Program-made: the position numbers and the translations under genes
NCBI RefSeq assembly: GCF_000355805.1
Contig: NZ_CM001837.1
Coordinates: 3,109,966-3,173,965 of the forward strand
Direction of reading: 5' to 3'
Origin: Dokdonia sp. PRO95
Lineage (GTDB): Bacteria > Bacteroidota > Bacteroidia > Flavobacteriales > Flavobacteriaceae
DNA: 64,000 nt
Part shown: positions 8,551 to 16,974 of the stretch, in pieces
How positions within the stretch are numbered: the stretch's first letter is position 1
Layout of the letters: every line of letters starts with the position of its first letter
Notes under the pieces: generated by a model
What the model saw: the letters and a program-made list of their open reading frames with translations, nothing else
Databases searched by the model: none
Told to the model about the DNA's origin: nothing

Positions 8551-10938
8551 TTAATTTTTTATTTCCTCTATGAGATCTTCATAGGTATAAAACTCTTTTG
8601 CCTCTTTACCTATTACTTTTTTATACAATACATTCACACGTATAGCTTTTAAGCCTGTAACCGCTTGTAAGTCTTCTAACTCAAGGATTTCTACTTCATT
8701 ACCTAAGTGATTCTTTAATTGTAAGAAGTTTATATATCTAAGATACTCTTGCTCATCTGCTTCTTGTGAGTAGACTATAGTGATTTTTCCAGCTTGTGTT
8801 ATACGTTCTGTAGTACCTTTTATAAAAGCCTTATCCACACGTTTCTTTACAACTTCATAACGAGCATTATAAGTTCCATCTACATCAAATCTTTTTTCAT
8901 CCATACGGTAACGTACAGATAATGATGTATTAAACACGAGAATCATAGAGGCTACCTCAAGTGGATGATCCATTTTTTGCGCAAGCGAGAAATGCTCGTT
9001 TTCCATCTCACACATGACTTGTAGCTGCCACAACCTTAAGTTGTAGAGATAAATCTTATTGAAACTATTATGCTTTGTAATAGACTCACCTACATACATA
9101 TTGTGCTCTACCCCATCTGTCTTAAAAAGCTCAAAAAAGTGAGGGTACATCATTTGCGCCTCTTTCTGCTTGCGTTGTAATACAGAAGCTAGACGTTTAT
9201 TTAATAACATTACAGATTCATCATAAAATTTACGATGACGATATACAAGACCTAGGCTATCTTCTATCTGGCTTCTGTATGCAGTAATTAGCTCATTAAG
9301 CTCGTCACTTTTCTTAAGTAAATGCGTAAATAATGGTCGGATATTCTCACTCAAGAAATTTAAAATCTTACGCTCACTATCTACCTCTAATTTCTCTTTT
9401 GTTTTCTCTAAAAATATATTAAGATTGAAAATAAGTTGCTCATAAATAGGTAGACTTTCATTAGTCTTAGCAGCTTCTAATATCGCAATGGCATTATGTA
9501 ACTGTAATAATATATCTTTTTGAGTAGCCGCATTACGAGACTCAGAAGATCCTTTAATATCAATTTGACCAAATAATGGATAAACATCCTTAAAAACAAC
9601 ATCTCTATATTGCACGTTACTATCTCCTTCTATCTGTAACCTTAAGTAACGTTTTGCTTCTTTTTCAAACTTCCAATACACACTTTTATGAATAGATGTA
9701 CATTCATTTTGAATAATTAGATCTATTTCATTTTCTTGTTGCTCTTTGTTACGTAAAACCGCATCAATAAGATACGGCATAATGTCTGCAAGTTTATTTG
9801 CATTTATACTATTAAGAGCACCTTTATTAGGAGAGGCCAGCTCTAGAATACCAAGTAAAACTCCTTTGTGACGTATAGGGGCTAGAATAACACTTTTTAT
9901 ACCTTGGTCATAAAGATTTTGATACATCTTTATGCTCTTGTCGCTTTTGTGATGTTTTTCAATATCTGAAACAGCAAAGTAATCTCCTGTATTAAATACG
10001 GCTTCATAAGATCCTTTACAGAGTATGGTATTACATGAAGCCTCGGTATCTCCGTACAACAGGTAACTACTTATGTCTTTAAATGGCACAAGCTCAAAAG
10101 CCTCATCTTCCTTATTATAATTTGAGAAACCTATTTGTAATTCTGGAAGACCAAATATCGCTTGAAAAATTCTATGGAAATCGTGTGTAAAGTTTATATC
10201 CTCATCTTCATAACGAAGTAATCCCGACTTAAAATCTGAAATAGAAACTTCGGTGGTTGCGTCATATAAATTTGCCACCACAAATCCTTTAAAAATATAA
10301 CTGTGGGGAGGAAATTTTTCTTTCCACAATTCTATATTATCAAAATTATCTAGGAGTATGTTTACTTCTTCTTCAGTTATTTTAGGTGTTCCCTCCTTAC
10401 GCTCTATATCAATGTAATCTCCATTATAGAGCATCCTATAGAAACGTGTCATTCCTAGACCATCAGGAATTTCATAATAAAAAGGACGCCTAAAGTCTAT
10501 TTTAAAACCATAGTACTGCATGAGAATAATACTACATCCCATGAGATAATAGTGGTCATCATTAAAATTTTTAATCTCTGGAATAAAATTATCGCCGGCA
10601 TTGAGAAGTATATTATCATACCTCTCTGTAGATTGTAATACAGCCTCTTGAAAAGGCATAGAGGCAATTTTTATCTCATTTTGTTGCAGTGCGCTTGGAA
10701 ATAAATCACTAAAAAGATCATCTATTTGATTTTTATAAGTGCTCAGGCTATCAAGATTTTTTATTCCTGATTCTAATTCTGGATACTCAGAGACAATTTC
10801 CATTATTTCTTTTGCACGCCTTTGTAATCTTAAATTATTTGAGGCGAGATTATTTTTATAATGACTCAATAATTTACCTACACTAAAATGCAATTCTAGC
10901 GGGAACTCTTGATCTCTAAAATGTACTCCGGTTTTCAT
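8551..10938 (-). CDS. GAF-domain protein, function unknown
   Basis: About 795 residues. The ATG at 10938 is preferred to the upstream TTG at 10953. No signal peptide or membrane segment is visible, so it is probably cytoplasmic. A GAF-like sensor domain lies near residues 310-400: NTGDYFAVSD, then KSVILAPIRHKGVLLGILELASP, a typical beta-rich GAF pattern (described here in two pieces of the same stretch). The remaining regions are mostly helical, with no histidine kinase, GGDEF or helix-turn-helix motifs that I recognise. Large GAF proteins of this kind occur across Flavobacteriia without known role. It is divergent from the TlpA-like gene (about 80 bp between starts) and convergent with the HD-PycTM gene, so co-transcription with either is unlikely. 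The GAF call is moderately sure; any ligand or partner is unknown. Confidence 0.75.
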   Translation of the reverse strand: MKTGVHFRDQEFPLELHFSVGKLLSHYKNNLASNNLRLQRRAKEIMEIVSEYPELESGIKNLDSLSTYKNQIDDLFSDLFPSALQQNEIKIASMPFQEAVLQSTERYDNILLNAGDNFIPEIKNFNDDHYYLMGCSIILMQYYGFKIDFRRPFYYEIPDGLGMTRFYRMLYNGDYIDIERKEGTPKITEEEVNILLDNFDNIELWKEKFPPHSYIFKGFVVANLYDATTEVSISDFKSGLLRYEDEDINFTHDFHRIFQAIFGLPELQIGFSNYNKEDEAFELVPFKDISSYLLYGDTEASCNTILCKGSYEAVFNTGDYFAVSDIEKHHKSDKSIKMYQNLYDQGIKSVILAPIRHKGVLLGILELASPNKGALNSINANKLADIMPYLIDAVLRNKEQQENEIDLIIQNECTSIHKSVYWKFEKEAKRYLRLQIEGDSNVQYRDVVFKDVYPLFGQIDIKGSSESRNAATQKDILLQLHNAIAILEAAKTNESLPIYEQLIFNLNIFLEKTKEKLEVDSERKILNFLSENIRPLFTHLLKKSDELNELITAYRSQIEDSLGLVYRHRKFYDESVMLLNKRLASVLQRKQKEAQMMYPHFFELFKTDGVEHNMYVGESITKHNSFNKIYLYNLRLWQLQVMCEMENEHFSLAQKMDHPLEVASMILVFNTSLSVRYRMDEKRFDVDGTYNARYEVVKKRVDKAFIKGTTERITQAGKITIVYSQEADEQEYLRYINFLQLKNHLGNEVEILELEDLQAVTGLKAIRVNVLYKKVIGKEAKEFYTYEDLIEEIKN

Positions 10939-10990
10939 AAATTGGGTCTTCAAAACTCCTCTTCTCTTCTTTATTAATAACTGTAAACCT

Positions 10991-10998
10991 TATTTTTG
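10991..10998 (+). promoter_or_regulatory. -7 element TATTTTTG
   Basis: Matches the Bacteroidota -7 consensus TAnnTTTG, 21 bp before the ATG of the TlpA-like gene. I see no clear TTG at -33, so it is only moderately supported. Confidence 0.5.
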
Positions 10999-11019
10999 TT
11001 ATTATAAAAATATGATCTC

Positions 11020-12156
11020 ATGAAACAATTACTAATTCTTGTAATTTTATTCTCTTTATTCTCCTGTGGAGATAATAATAGTACTCCTATAAAAGGTACC
11101 GCTGCTGGTATGGCTGATGGTACGTCACTTATCTTAGAGGAATTAGGGCCTAATAATAAACGTATTCCTTTAGACACTGCCATTGTAAATGCTGGTAAAT
11201 TCACTTTTACAAAAGCTATAACAGAAGGCACTGGATTATTAATACTAAGTGAAGCTACAGCTACTAGCCAACTTTTGCTAGTAAAAGATGAGCAACCACT
11301 TACTCTAACTCTGTACAAAGATAGCTTATCTAGCTCTTTAGTCACAGGTAGTATAGAAAATGAGTTGTTTAATAATTACCGTAAGACTGCTATGCAGACT
11401 AACAAAAAGAGACAACAGCTCATTCAAGAGATGCAAAAGGCACAGAGAGAAACAGATGGAATTAAGGTAAACATTATCCGTGACCAAATAGCAGCCATGG
11501 ACACGCAATTTATTACCGATAAAAAAGCAGTAGTTGAGAAAAATACTGACAAAATGGTCTCCGTAATTGCACTATCTGACTTAATAAATGAGAAAGTCTT
11601 GAAAATTGAAGAGTCCGAAGCATATTACAATAGTCTTTCTGAGGATATTCAAAACTCTACTGTGGGAGAAAGTGTAGAAAATTATATCGCTCAACTCAAA
11701 TCACAACGTATCGCAAGCAGTCTCGCTAGCATAGGGAATAAAGCTCCTGAGTTTACCGCAAAAACTCCAGAAGGTAAAGACCTATCACTTTCTGAAACTT
11801 TAGGTAAATATACCATCATTGACTTTTGGGCTTCATGGTGTCGTCCTTGCCGTATGGAAAATCCTAATGTTGTAAATGTGTATAATCAATATCATGATAA
11901 AGGCCTTAATATTATAAGTGTATCTCTTGATAGGCCAGACCAAAAAGAAAGATGGCTACAAGCCATAGAAAAAGATAAAATGGACTGGTATCACGTATCA
12001 AACTTACAGTTTTGGCAAGATCCTATACCTAGAAGTTATGGAGTACGAGCAATACCTGCGACATTTTTACTAGATGAAAATGGCGTTATTATAGCAAAAG
12101 ATCTAAGAGGCCCTGCACTAGGAGCAAAAATGAAAGAGCTCTTAGGAGAAATTTAG
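11020..12156 (+). CDS. TlpA-like thiol-disulfide oxidoreductase lipoprotein (DUF4369 N-domain)
   Basis: 378 residues. The first ~17 residues form a lipoprotein signal (SLFSC, Cys at ~16). Residues ~20-110 look like the DUF4369 beta domain common in Bacteroidota TlpA proteins, followed by a helical linker. Residues ~235-378 are a thioredoxin fold with the active-site pair in WCRPC and a cis-Pro loop near AIPATF. Such proteins reduce disulfides in the cell envelope, for example in cytochrome c maturation or redox repair; the actual partner cannot be read from the sequence. The gene is monocistronic by appearance: a promoter at 10991 and a strong terminator at 12181-12210 frame it. I am confident about family, not about substrate. 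Confidence 0.9.
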   Translation: MKQLLILVILFSLFSCGDNNSTPIKGTAAGMADGTSLILEELGPNNKRIPLDTAIVNAGKFTFTKAITEGTGLLILSEATATSQLLLVKDEQPLTLTLYKDSLSSSLVTGSIENELFNNYRKTAMQTNKKRQQLIQEMQKAQRETDGIKVNIIRDQIAAMDTQFITDKKAVVEKNTDKMVSVIALSDLINEKVLKIEESEAYYNSLSEDIQNSTVGESVENYIAQLKSQRIASSLASIGNKAPEFTAKTPEGKDLSLSETLGKYTIIDFWASWCRPCRMENPNVVNVYNQYHDKGLNIISVSLDRPDQKERWLQAIEKDKMDWYHVSNLQFWQDPIPRSYGVRAIPATFLLDENGVIIAKDLRGPALGAKMKELLGEI

Positions 12157-12180
12157 GTTTATTCTTCACAAACAATTCTA

Positions 12181-12212
12181 AAAAGCATCGCTCCTATCGC
12201 GATGCTTTTCTA
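12181..12212 (+). terminator. rho-independent terminator
   Basis: Stem AAAAGCATCG / CGATGCTTTT (12181-12190, 12200-12209) with following T-rich bases, 25 bp after the TlpA-like gene. Confidence 0.85.
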
Positions 12213-12223
12213 TTTTTACTATA

Positions 12224-13279
12224 ATGTTACTACTACTATTCTCAATATTTATCATAGGGCCACTACTCCCCTTGCTTCCGGCGACACACTGGAGCATACG
12301 CTTTTTTGATTTTGTGAGAATTCAAACAGTAGTTATTCAGCTACTTTTATTGGGAGTTGCATTTATATCCTGGGAGGTCTTCACTGTGACACAAATAGTA
12401 TTTATCGCTGTGATGATAGCGGTACTTTTATTTCAATTATGGCTCATAAGACCTTACACACCTTTTTATCACAGACGCAAGCCTAAGGCAGAGTTCCATA
12501 AAGAACAGCTCACACTCGTTACCGCAAATGTATTGCAGACTAACACGAACTACGATAAATTTATAACTATCATAAAGGAGAGCAATCCTCATATATTTAT
12601 CACCATGGAGTCTGATCAAAAGTGGGATGAAGAAATATCTCAAGCTTTTCCAGAGTATACTCACACCGTAAAAGCAACATTAGATAACTTTTATGGAATG
12701 CATGTGTATTCAAAAATTCCGTTTCAATCTTCAGAGATTAAATATCTTGTAGAAAAGGACATTCCATCGATACACTGCGAGATAACCTATGCAGACCAGC
12801 CATTTAATCTTATAGCAATACATCCTGCTCCTCCTAGTCCATCAGAAAACGAAACTTCAAAAGAACGTGATGCAGAGTTGATGCTGGTAGGTAAGCAATG
12901 TAGAGAATCTAAAGATGCAACCGTCGTTTGCGGTGATCTCAATGATGTGGTGTGGTCTAAGACTTCGAGACTTTTTAGTAAAATCACAGGATATCTAGAT
13001 CCGCGCGTAGGTCGTGGTCTCTATCCATCCTTTCATGCAAATTACTGGTTGCTCAGGTTTCCCCTAGACCATTTATTTTACTCAAAGGATCTGCATGTAA
13101 CAAACATGAAACGACTCGCATATTTTGGGTCAGATCATTTTGCAATGTACTACAACATAGCATTTCCTATGGTAAATATTGATGTTGCAAATCCTAAAAT
13201 GAGTACAGAAGACAAGCAAAACATTCAGGAGATAATAGGCGATGGAATTCTTTCGGCTAGAGCTTCACAAAATCCTTAA
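12224..13279 (+). CDS. membrane-anchored endonuclease/exonuclease/phosphatase (EEP) family protein
   Basis: 351 residues. Three hydrophobic helices fill residues ~1-75, followed by an EEP-fold domain. The metal and catalytic residues are visible: the Glu in ITMESDQKW, the Asp/Asn pair in VCGDLNDVVWS, and the terminal GSDHFAMY with the Asp-His pair. This family includes phosphodiesterases and lipid or nucleic-acid phosphatases; the membrane anchor argues for an outward-facing or lipid-linked substrate, but none can be named. The start directly follows the terminator of the previous gene, so its promoter must overlap that terminator or read-through is used. A palindrome copy lies 22 bp after the stop. 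Family confident, function open. Confidence 0.85.
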   Translation: MLLLLFSIFIIGPLLPLLPATHWSIRFFDFVRIQTVVIQLLLLGVAFISWEVFTVTQIVFIAVMIAVLLFQLWLIRPYTPFYHRRKPKAEFHKEQLTLVTANVLQTNTNYDKFITIIKESNPHIFITMESDQKWDEEISQAFPEYTHTVKATLDNFYGMHVYSKIPFQSSEIKYLVEKDIPSIHCEITYADQPFNLIAIHPAPPSPSENETSKERDAELMLVGKQCRESKDATVVCGDLNDVVWSKTSRLFSKITGYLDPRVGRGLYPSFHANYWLLRFPLDHLFYSKDLHVTNMKRLAYFGSDHFAMYYNIAFPMVNIDVANPKMSTEDKQNIQEIIGDGILSARASQNP

Positions 13280-13301
13280 GCGGAGGATTAATGTTTTTTC
13301 A

Positions 13302-13317
13302 CGCTTTCGCGAAAGCG
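13302..13317. repeat. palindrome copy (perfect), intergenic
   Basis: Perfect 16-bp copy in the 160-bp gap between the EEP and MscS genes. Confidence 0.95.
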
Positions 13318-13440
13318 TGACAATTCCCATTGAACTTCTTAATATTTACTCAAAATATCTTAGTACACGCGTTAATGATGGTTAAAGCCCTTGTGCAAGG
13401 CAAGAAGCAGAGGTAAATTGAAATCCAACAAAAAAAAGAC

Positions 13441-14328
13441 ATGGATAAGATTACCGAATCATTAAATAACCTATCGACTAAATTGTGGGGATGGGTAGAA
13501 GCATTTATAAGAAACTTACCGAATTTAGGCGTTGCTCTTTTAGTATTACTTATTGCTTACTTCGTATCGAGATTTGTAAATAAGTACTCCCAAAAAATTG
13601 TAAAACGATATGTACCGCAACAGTCTATCACTAAACTTATAGGTAGAGCCCTCGCTGTATTTGTAGTACTTGTAGGTATATTTCTTGCCTTAGGCGTATT
13701 AAACTTAGATAAAACATTGAATACCTTAATTGCTGGTGCAGGAGTTTCTGGGCTTGTTATAGGTCTAGCATTGCAAGGTGCTCTTGCAAATGGAATCGCG
13801 GGTATTATTTTATCATTTAGAAAAAGAGTAAATATAGGAGACTGGGTAGAAACTAGTGGATATGTAGGTTTTATAGAAGATATTAAGCTCAACAACTTTA
13901 GTATTAGAGAGCCAGATAATAATATTGTGGTGATACCTAACAAAACAATTACTGATAATCCGATGAAAAATTATTCGGTTACAGATCGCATGCGCATTAT
14001 CATAGAATGTGGTGTAGGTTACGAGTCTGACCTAGAAATGGTAGAAAAACTTACTAAGGATACCATCTCAAGTAAATTCCCTCAAGAAGGTGATAAGGAG
14101 GAGGTAGAATTCTTTTATACAGCCTTTGGAGGAAGCTCAATTGACTTTGTATGTAGATTTTGGGTAGACTGTGTAAATGGCAAACAAAAACTAACTGCCA
14201 AGCACAAAGGAATGCTAGCGATAAAGAAAGCCTTTGATGCAAATGATATAAATATTCCATTCCCTATTAGAACATTACAATTTGATAACCAATTGCACAT
14301 GGCTTCATCTACTGATAGTCAAGAATAA
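13441..14328 (+). CDS. small-conductance mechanosensitive channel (MscS family)
   Basis: 295 residues, the size of a minimal MscS subunit. Three membrane helices are visible (~24-45, ~65-90, ~95-125). The third is the pore helix with the Gly/Ala-rich packing pattern AGAGVSGLVIGLALQGALAN, continuing into GIILSFRKRVNIGDWV at the start of the beta domain, and the C-terminal cytoplasmic alpha/beta vestibule follows with IPFPIRTLQ. MscS heptamers open under membrane tension and release solutes on osmotic downshock, acting in the inner membrane. The gene stands alone, with a bidirectional terminator at 14351-14388. Nothing unusual in length or motifs. Confidence 0.93.
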   Translation: MDKITESLNNLSTKLWGWVEAFIRNLPNLGVALLVLLIAYFVSRFVNKYSQKIVKRYVPQQSITKLIGRALAVFVVLVGIFLALGVLNLDKTLNTLIAGAGVSGLVIGLALQGALANGIAGIILSFRKRVNIGDWVETSGYVGFIEDIKLNNFSIREPDNNIVVIPNKTITDNPMKNYSVTDRMRIIIECGVGYESDLEMVEKLTKDTISSKFPQEGDKEEVEFFYTAFGGSSIDFVCRFWVDCVNGKQKLTAKHKGMLAIKKAFDANDINIPFPIRTLQFDNQLHMASSTDSQE

Positions 14329-14350
14329 ATTTAAAATAGTTTTAAAAAAA

Positions 14351-14388
14351 ATAAGCCGTTACTCAAAAAGTAACGGCTTATTTTTTTA
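14351..14388. terminator. bidirectional terminator
   Basis: Stem ATAAGCCGTTAC / GTAACGGCTTAT (14351-14362, 14370-14381) with A-run left and T-run right, between convergent genes. Confidence 0.92.
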
Positions 14389-14403
14389 TTATTTATTAGA
14401 ACT

Positions 14404-15663
14404 TTATGCTCCAAAAGCTTCTGCTACCTTAGCAGAAAGTCTCTTATATGTTCCATTATCTAATCGTTCTCGTATTGCCTCAAAAGCATTGAGCGTCTCT
14501 TCTACATCTGTAAGTGTATGTGAAGCTGTAGGTATCATTCTAAGTAGAATAAGCCCTTTAGGAATCACTGGATATACTACAATAGAACAAAACACACCGT
14601 GGTTCTCGCGTAAGTCTTTTACAAGCGCCATTGCTTCTGGCACACTCCCTTTAAGATATACAGGTGTTACACAAGATTGCGTTGTTCCTATATCAAAACC
14701 TCTTTCTTTAAGACCTCCTTGAAGTGCATTAACATTCTCCCATAACTTCTCGCGAAGTTCTGGCATAGAGCGTAACATGTCAAGACGCTTAAGTGCTCCG
14801 ACCACAAGTTGCATTTGCAATGACTTTGCAAACATTTGTGAGCGTAAATTATATTTTAAGTAATCTATTATTTCTTGATCTCCAGCTATAAAAGCTCCTG
14901 TAGATGCCATAGACTTTGCAAATGTTGCAAAATATACATCTATATCATCTTGTACTCCTTGCTCTTCTCCTGCCCCTGCTCCCGTTGCTCCTAAAGTTCC
15001 AAAACCATGAGCATCGTCAACTAATAAACGGAAGTTAAATTTTTTCTTAAGGGCAACTATCTCTTTTAGTTTTCCTTGCTCACCACGCATTCCAAAAACA
15101 CCTTCAGAAATCACAAGGATTCCTCCTCCAGTTTGCTCTGCCATTTTTGTAGCTCGCTCAAGGTTTTTTTCGATACTTGCCATATCGTTATGCTTGTAAG
15201 TAAAACGTTTACCCATGTGTAAACGAACACCATCTATAATACAAGCGTGAGTATCTACGTCATATACGATAATGTCATCTTTACCTACTAATGCATCAAT
15301 AGTAGACATGATACCTTGGTAACCAAAATTTAAAAGATATGCCGCTTCTTTTTGTACAAACTCGGCACATTCGTTTTGTAATTGCTCATGTAGCGCAGTG
15401 TGACCAGACATCATACGAGCACCCATAGGGTAAGCCGCACCATAGTCTGCTGCTGCTTGCGCATCTACCTCACGTACTTCCGGACGGTTTGCAAGACCTA
15501 AATAATCATTTACACTCCATGTAATTACTTCTTTCCCTTGGAACTTCATTCTGTTAGAAATAGGTCCTTCTAGTTTAGGAAAAACAAAGTATCCCTCTGC
15601 CACTGAAGCCCATTTACCTAATGGCCCCTTATCCTTGTAAATTTTATCAAATAAATCTCTCAT
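14404..15663 (-). CDS. alpha-oxoamine synthase; probable cysteate-fatty acyl transferase of sulfonolipid synthesis
   Basis: 419 residues. ATG at 15663 is chosen because the upstream GTG frame start overlaps the promoter. It is a fold-type I PLP enzyme of the alpha-oxoamine synthase family (serine palmitoyltransferase, KBL, BioF): SVNDYLGLA near the N-terminus, the cofactor-stacking HACIIDG, VDDAHGFG for the PLP-binding Asp, and the Schiff-base Lys in FAKSMASTGAF. Such enzymes decarboxylate an amino acid while joining it to an acyl-CoA. The neighbouring cysteine-synthase-like gene, and published capnine work (CapA/CapB/CapC), suggest cysteate as the amino-acid partner, giving the sulfonolipid backbone. 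Alternatives are serine palmitoyltransferase or 2-amino-3-ketobutyrate CoA ligase. Family certain, substrate inferred. Confidence 0.85.
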   Translation of the reverse strand: MRDLFDKIYKDKGPLGKWASVAEGYFVFPKLEGPISNRMKFQGKEVITWSVNDYLGLANRPEVREVDAQAAADYGAAYPMGARMMSGHTALHEQLQNECAEFVQKEAAYLLNFGYQGIMSTIDALVGKDDIIVYDVDTHACIIDGVRLHMGKRFTYKHNDMASIEKNLERATKMAEQTGGGILVISEGVFGMRGEQGKLKEIVALKKKFNFRLLVDDAHGFGTLGATGAGAGEEQGVQDDIDVYFATFAKSMASTGAFIAGDQEIIDYLKYNLRSQMFAKSLQMQLVVGALKRLDMLRSMPELREKLWENVNALQGGLKERGFDIGTTQSCVTPVYLKGSVPEAMALVKDLRENHGVFCSIVVYPVIPKGLILLRMIPTASHTLTDVEETLNAFEAIRERLDNGTYKRLSAKVAEAFGA

Positions 15664-15685
15664 AAACTTGTTTTGAAAACAGGTG

Positions 15686-15717
15686 CAAAAGTACACCTTT
15701 TTGATATTTTGAACAAA
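15686..15717 (-). promoter_or_regulatory. promoter: -7 TACTTTTG and -33 TTTG
   Basis: On the minus strand, -7 TACTTTTG (15686-15693) and -33 TTTG (15714-15717) are separated by 20 bp, a textbook Bacteroidota promoter, 22 bp upstream of the ATG at 15663. It decides that start and shows that the synthase has its own promoter. Confidence 0.8.
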
Positions 15718-15752
15718 TGCAAAAACAATTGCAATATGATGCCCAAAATAAA

Positions 15753-15776
15753 AAGCTCCTACATAGGTAGGAGCTT
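15753..15776 (-). terminator. terminator of the cysteine/cysteate synthase gene
   Basis: Stem AAGCTCCTAC / GTAGGAGCTT with loop ATAG, followed on the minus strand by a T-rich run. It separates the two sulfonolipid-type genes into independent transcripts. Confidence 0.85.
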
Positions 15777-15800
15777 AAATATACGTAATATTCTAGATGT

Positions 15801-16841
15801 TTACTTTATGTATTCTATAGTCGCTACTGTCTCTTCATTTTGACTATCAAAAAAACCTTGATCATTCATCCACTTGTCACTAAATACTTTACTCATATAG
15901 CGACTTCCGTGATCTGGAAATATAACAACCACCTTGCTATTGTCATCAAATTCTCCTTGTGCTGCGAGTTGCTTAAGACCTTGTACAGCTGCTCCACTTG
16001 TATAACCTACAAACAGACCTTCTGTAGTTGCAATTTCTCTTGCTGTATGCGCACTCTCTTGATCACTTACTTTTTCAAACTTATCAATGGCATCAAAATC
16101 TGTTGCTGTAGGTATTAAGTTTTTACCTAGTCCTTCTATACGATATGGATAGATTTCTGCTGCATCAAATTCACGAGTTTCATGATATTTTTGAATCACA
16201 GATCCATAGGCGTCAATCCCTATAATTTTTATGTCTGGATTTTGTTGCTTTAAAAATCTTGCAGTACCAGATATAGTACCTCCTGTTCCACTACAAGCAA
16301 TTAAGTGAGTGATATTTCCTTCTGTTTGATTCCAGATTTCTGGTCCCGTAGTATTAAAGTGAGCATCCATATTTGACTCATTAAAATACTGGTTGATATA
16401 TACAGATCCTTTGTTTTCCTCATGTAAACGTTTTGCAACGCTATAATAAGATCTTGGGTCGTCTGCCTTTACATTTGCAGGACATACGTACACCTTTGCT
16501 CCCATCGCTTTTAAAGCATCAATCTTATCTGGCGATGATTTTGAGCTTACAGCAAGAATACACTCATACCCCTTAATTATACTCACCATTGCAATACTAA
16601 ATCCAGTGTTTCCAGAAGTAGTTTCAATTATCGTATCTCCAGGTTTAAGGACTCCTGTGCGCTCTGCCTCTTCTATAATGTGAAGAGCAATACGATCTTT
16701 TGATGAGTGTCCTGGATTAAAAGCCTCTACCTTTGCGTGAAATTGACCTTTAAAACCTTCAGTAATTTTATTTAACTTGATGAGCGGTGTGTTACCTACT
16801 AGTTGTAACACATTATCATACACGTTTAAATCCTTATTCAT
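15801..16841 (-). CDS. PLP-dependent cysteine/cysteate synthase family protein
   Basis: 346 residues, longer than typical CysK (~310). Fold-type II PLP enzyme: [10 protein letters not shown] at the N-terminus, the Schiff-base Lys in SSKDRIA, the SGNTG cofactor loop in [10 protein letters not shown], and the phosphate-binding [10 protein letters not shown]. Generic family chemistry is beta-replacement on O-acetyl- or O-phosphoserine with a sulfur nucleophile. Its position directly upstream of an alpha-oxoamine synthase matches published capnine clusters, where this family member makes L-cysteate from phosphoserine and sulfite. That makes cysteate synthase my preferred role; ordinary cysteine synthase or cystathionine beta-synthase are alternatives. 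A -7-like TACTTTTG lies at 16895-16902. Family sure, product inferred. Confidence 0.85.
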   Translation of the reverse strand: MNKDLNVYDNVLQLVGNTPLIKLNKITEGFKGQFHAKVEAFNPGHSSKDRIALHIIEEAERTGVLKPGDTIIETTSGNTGFSIAMVSIIKGYECILAVSSKSSPDKIDALKAMGAKVYVCPANVKADDPRSYYSVAKRLHEENKGSVYINQYFNESNMDAHFNTTGPEIWNQTEGNITHLIACSGTGGTISGTARFLKQQNPDIKIIGIDAYGSVIQKYHETREFDAAEIYPYRIEGLGKNLIPTATDFDAIDKFEKVSDQESAHTAREIATTEGLFVGYTSGAAVQGLKQLAAQGEFDDNSKVVVIFPDHGSRYMSKVFSDKWMNDQGFFDSQNEETVATIEYIK

Positions 16842-16894
16842 ATATCTTGATTAAAGCGTTGCACAATCCTAAAAAAGAGCCGTGCAAAACAGAG

Positions 16895-16902
16895 CAAAAG
16901 TA
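16895..16902 (-). promoter_or_regulatory. -7 element TACTTTTG
   Basis: Minus-strand TACTTTTG, 53 bp before the synthase ATG. No clean -33 TTG at the usual distance, so moderate support. Confidence 0.5.
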
Positions 16903-16974
16903 ACACAAAAATGTGGAACGTCTTTCCTCTACTTCACTTCAATATCATGCAGTTATAAACAGCAAACTGGCACA

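Noticed and set aside
7262-10938. A complete Pycsar operon (cyclase plus effector) with the GAF gene as cyclase
   Set aside because: The GAF protein has no nucleotidyl-cyclase motif and is convergent, not co-directional, with the effector-like gene.
14404-16841. A single sulfonolipid operon
   Set aside because: A terminator and a separate promoter lie between the two genes, so I describe them as adjacent but separately transcribed.
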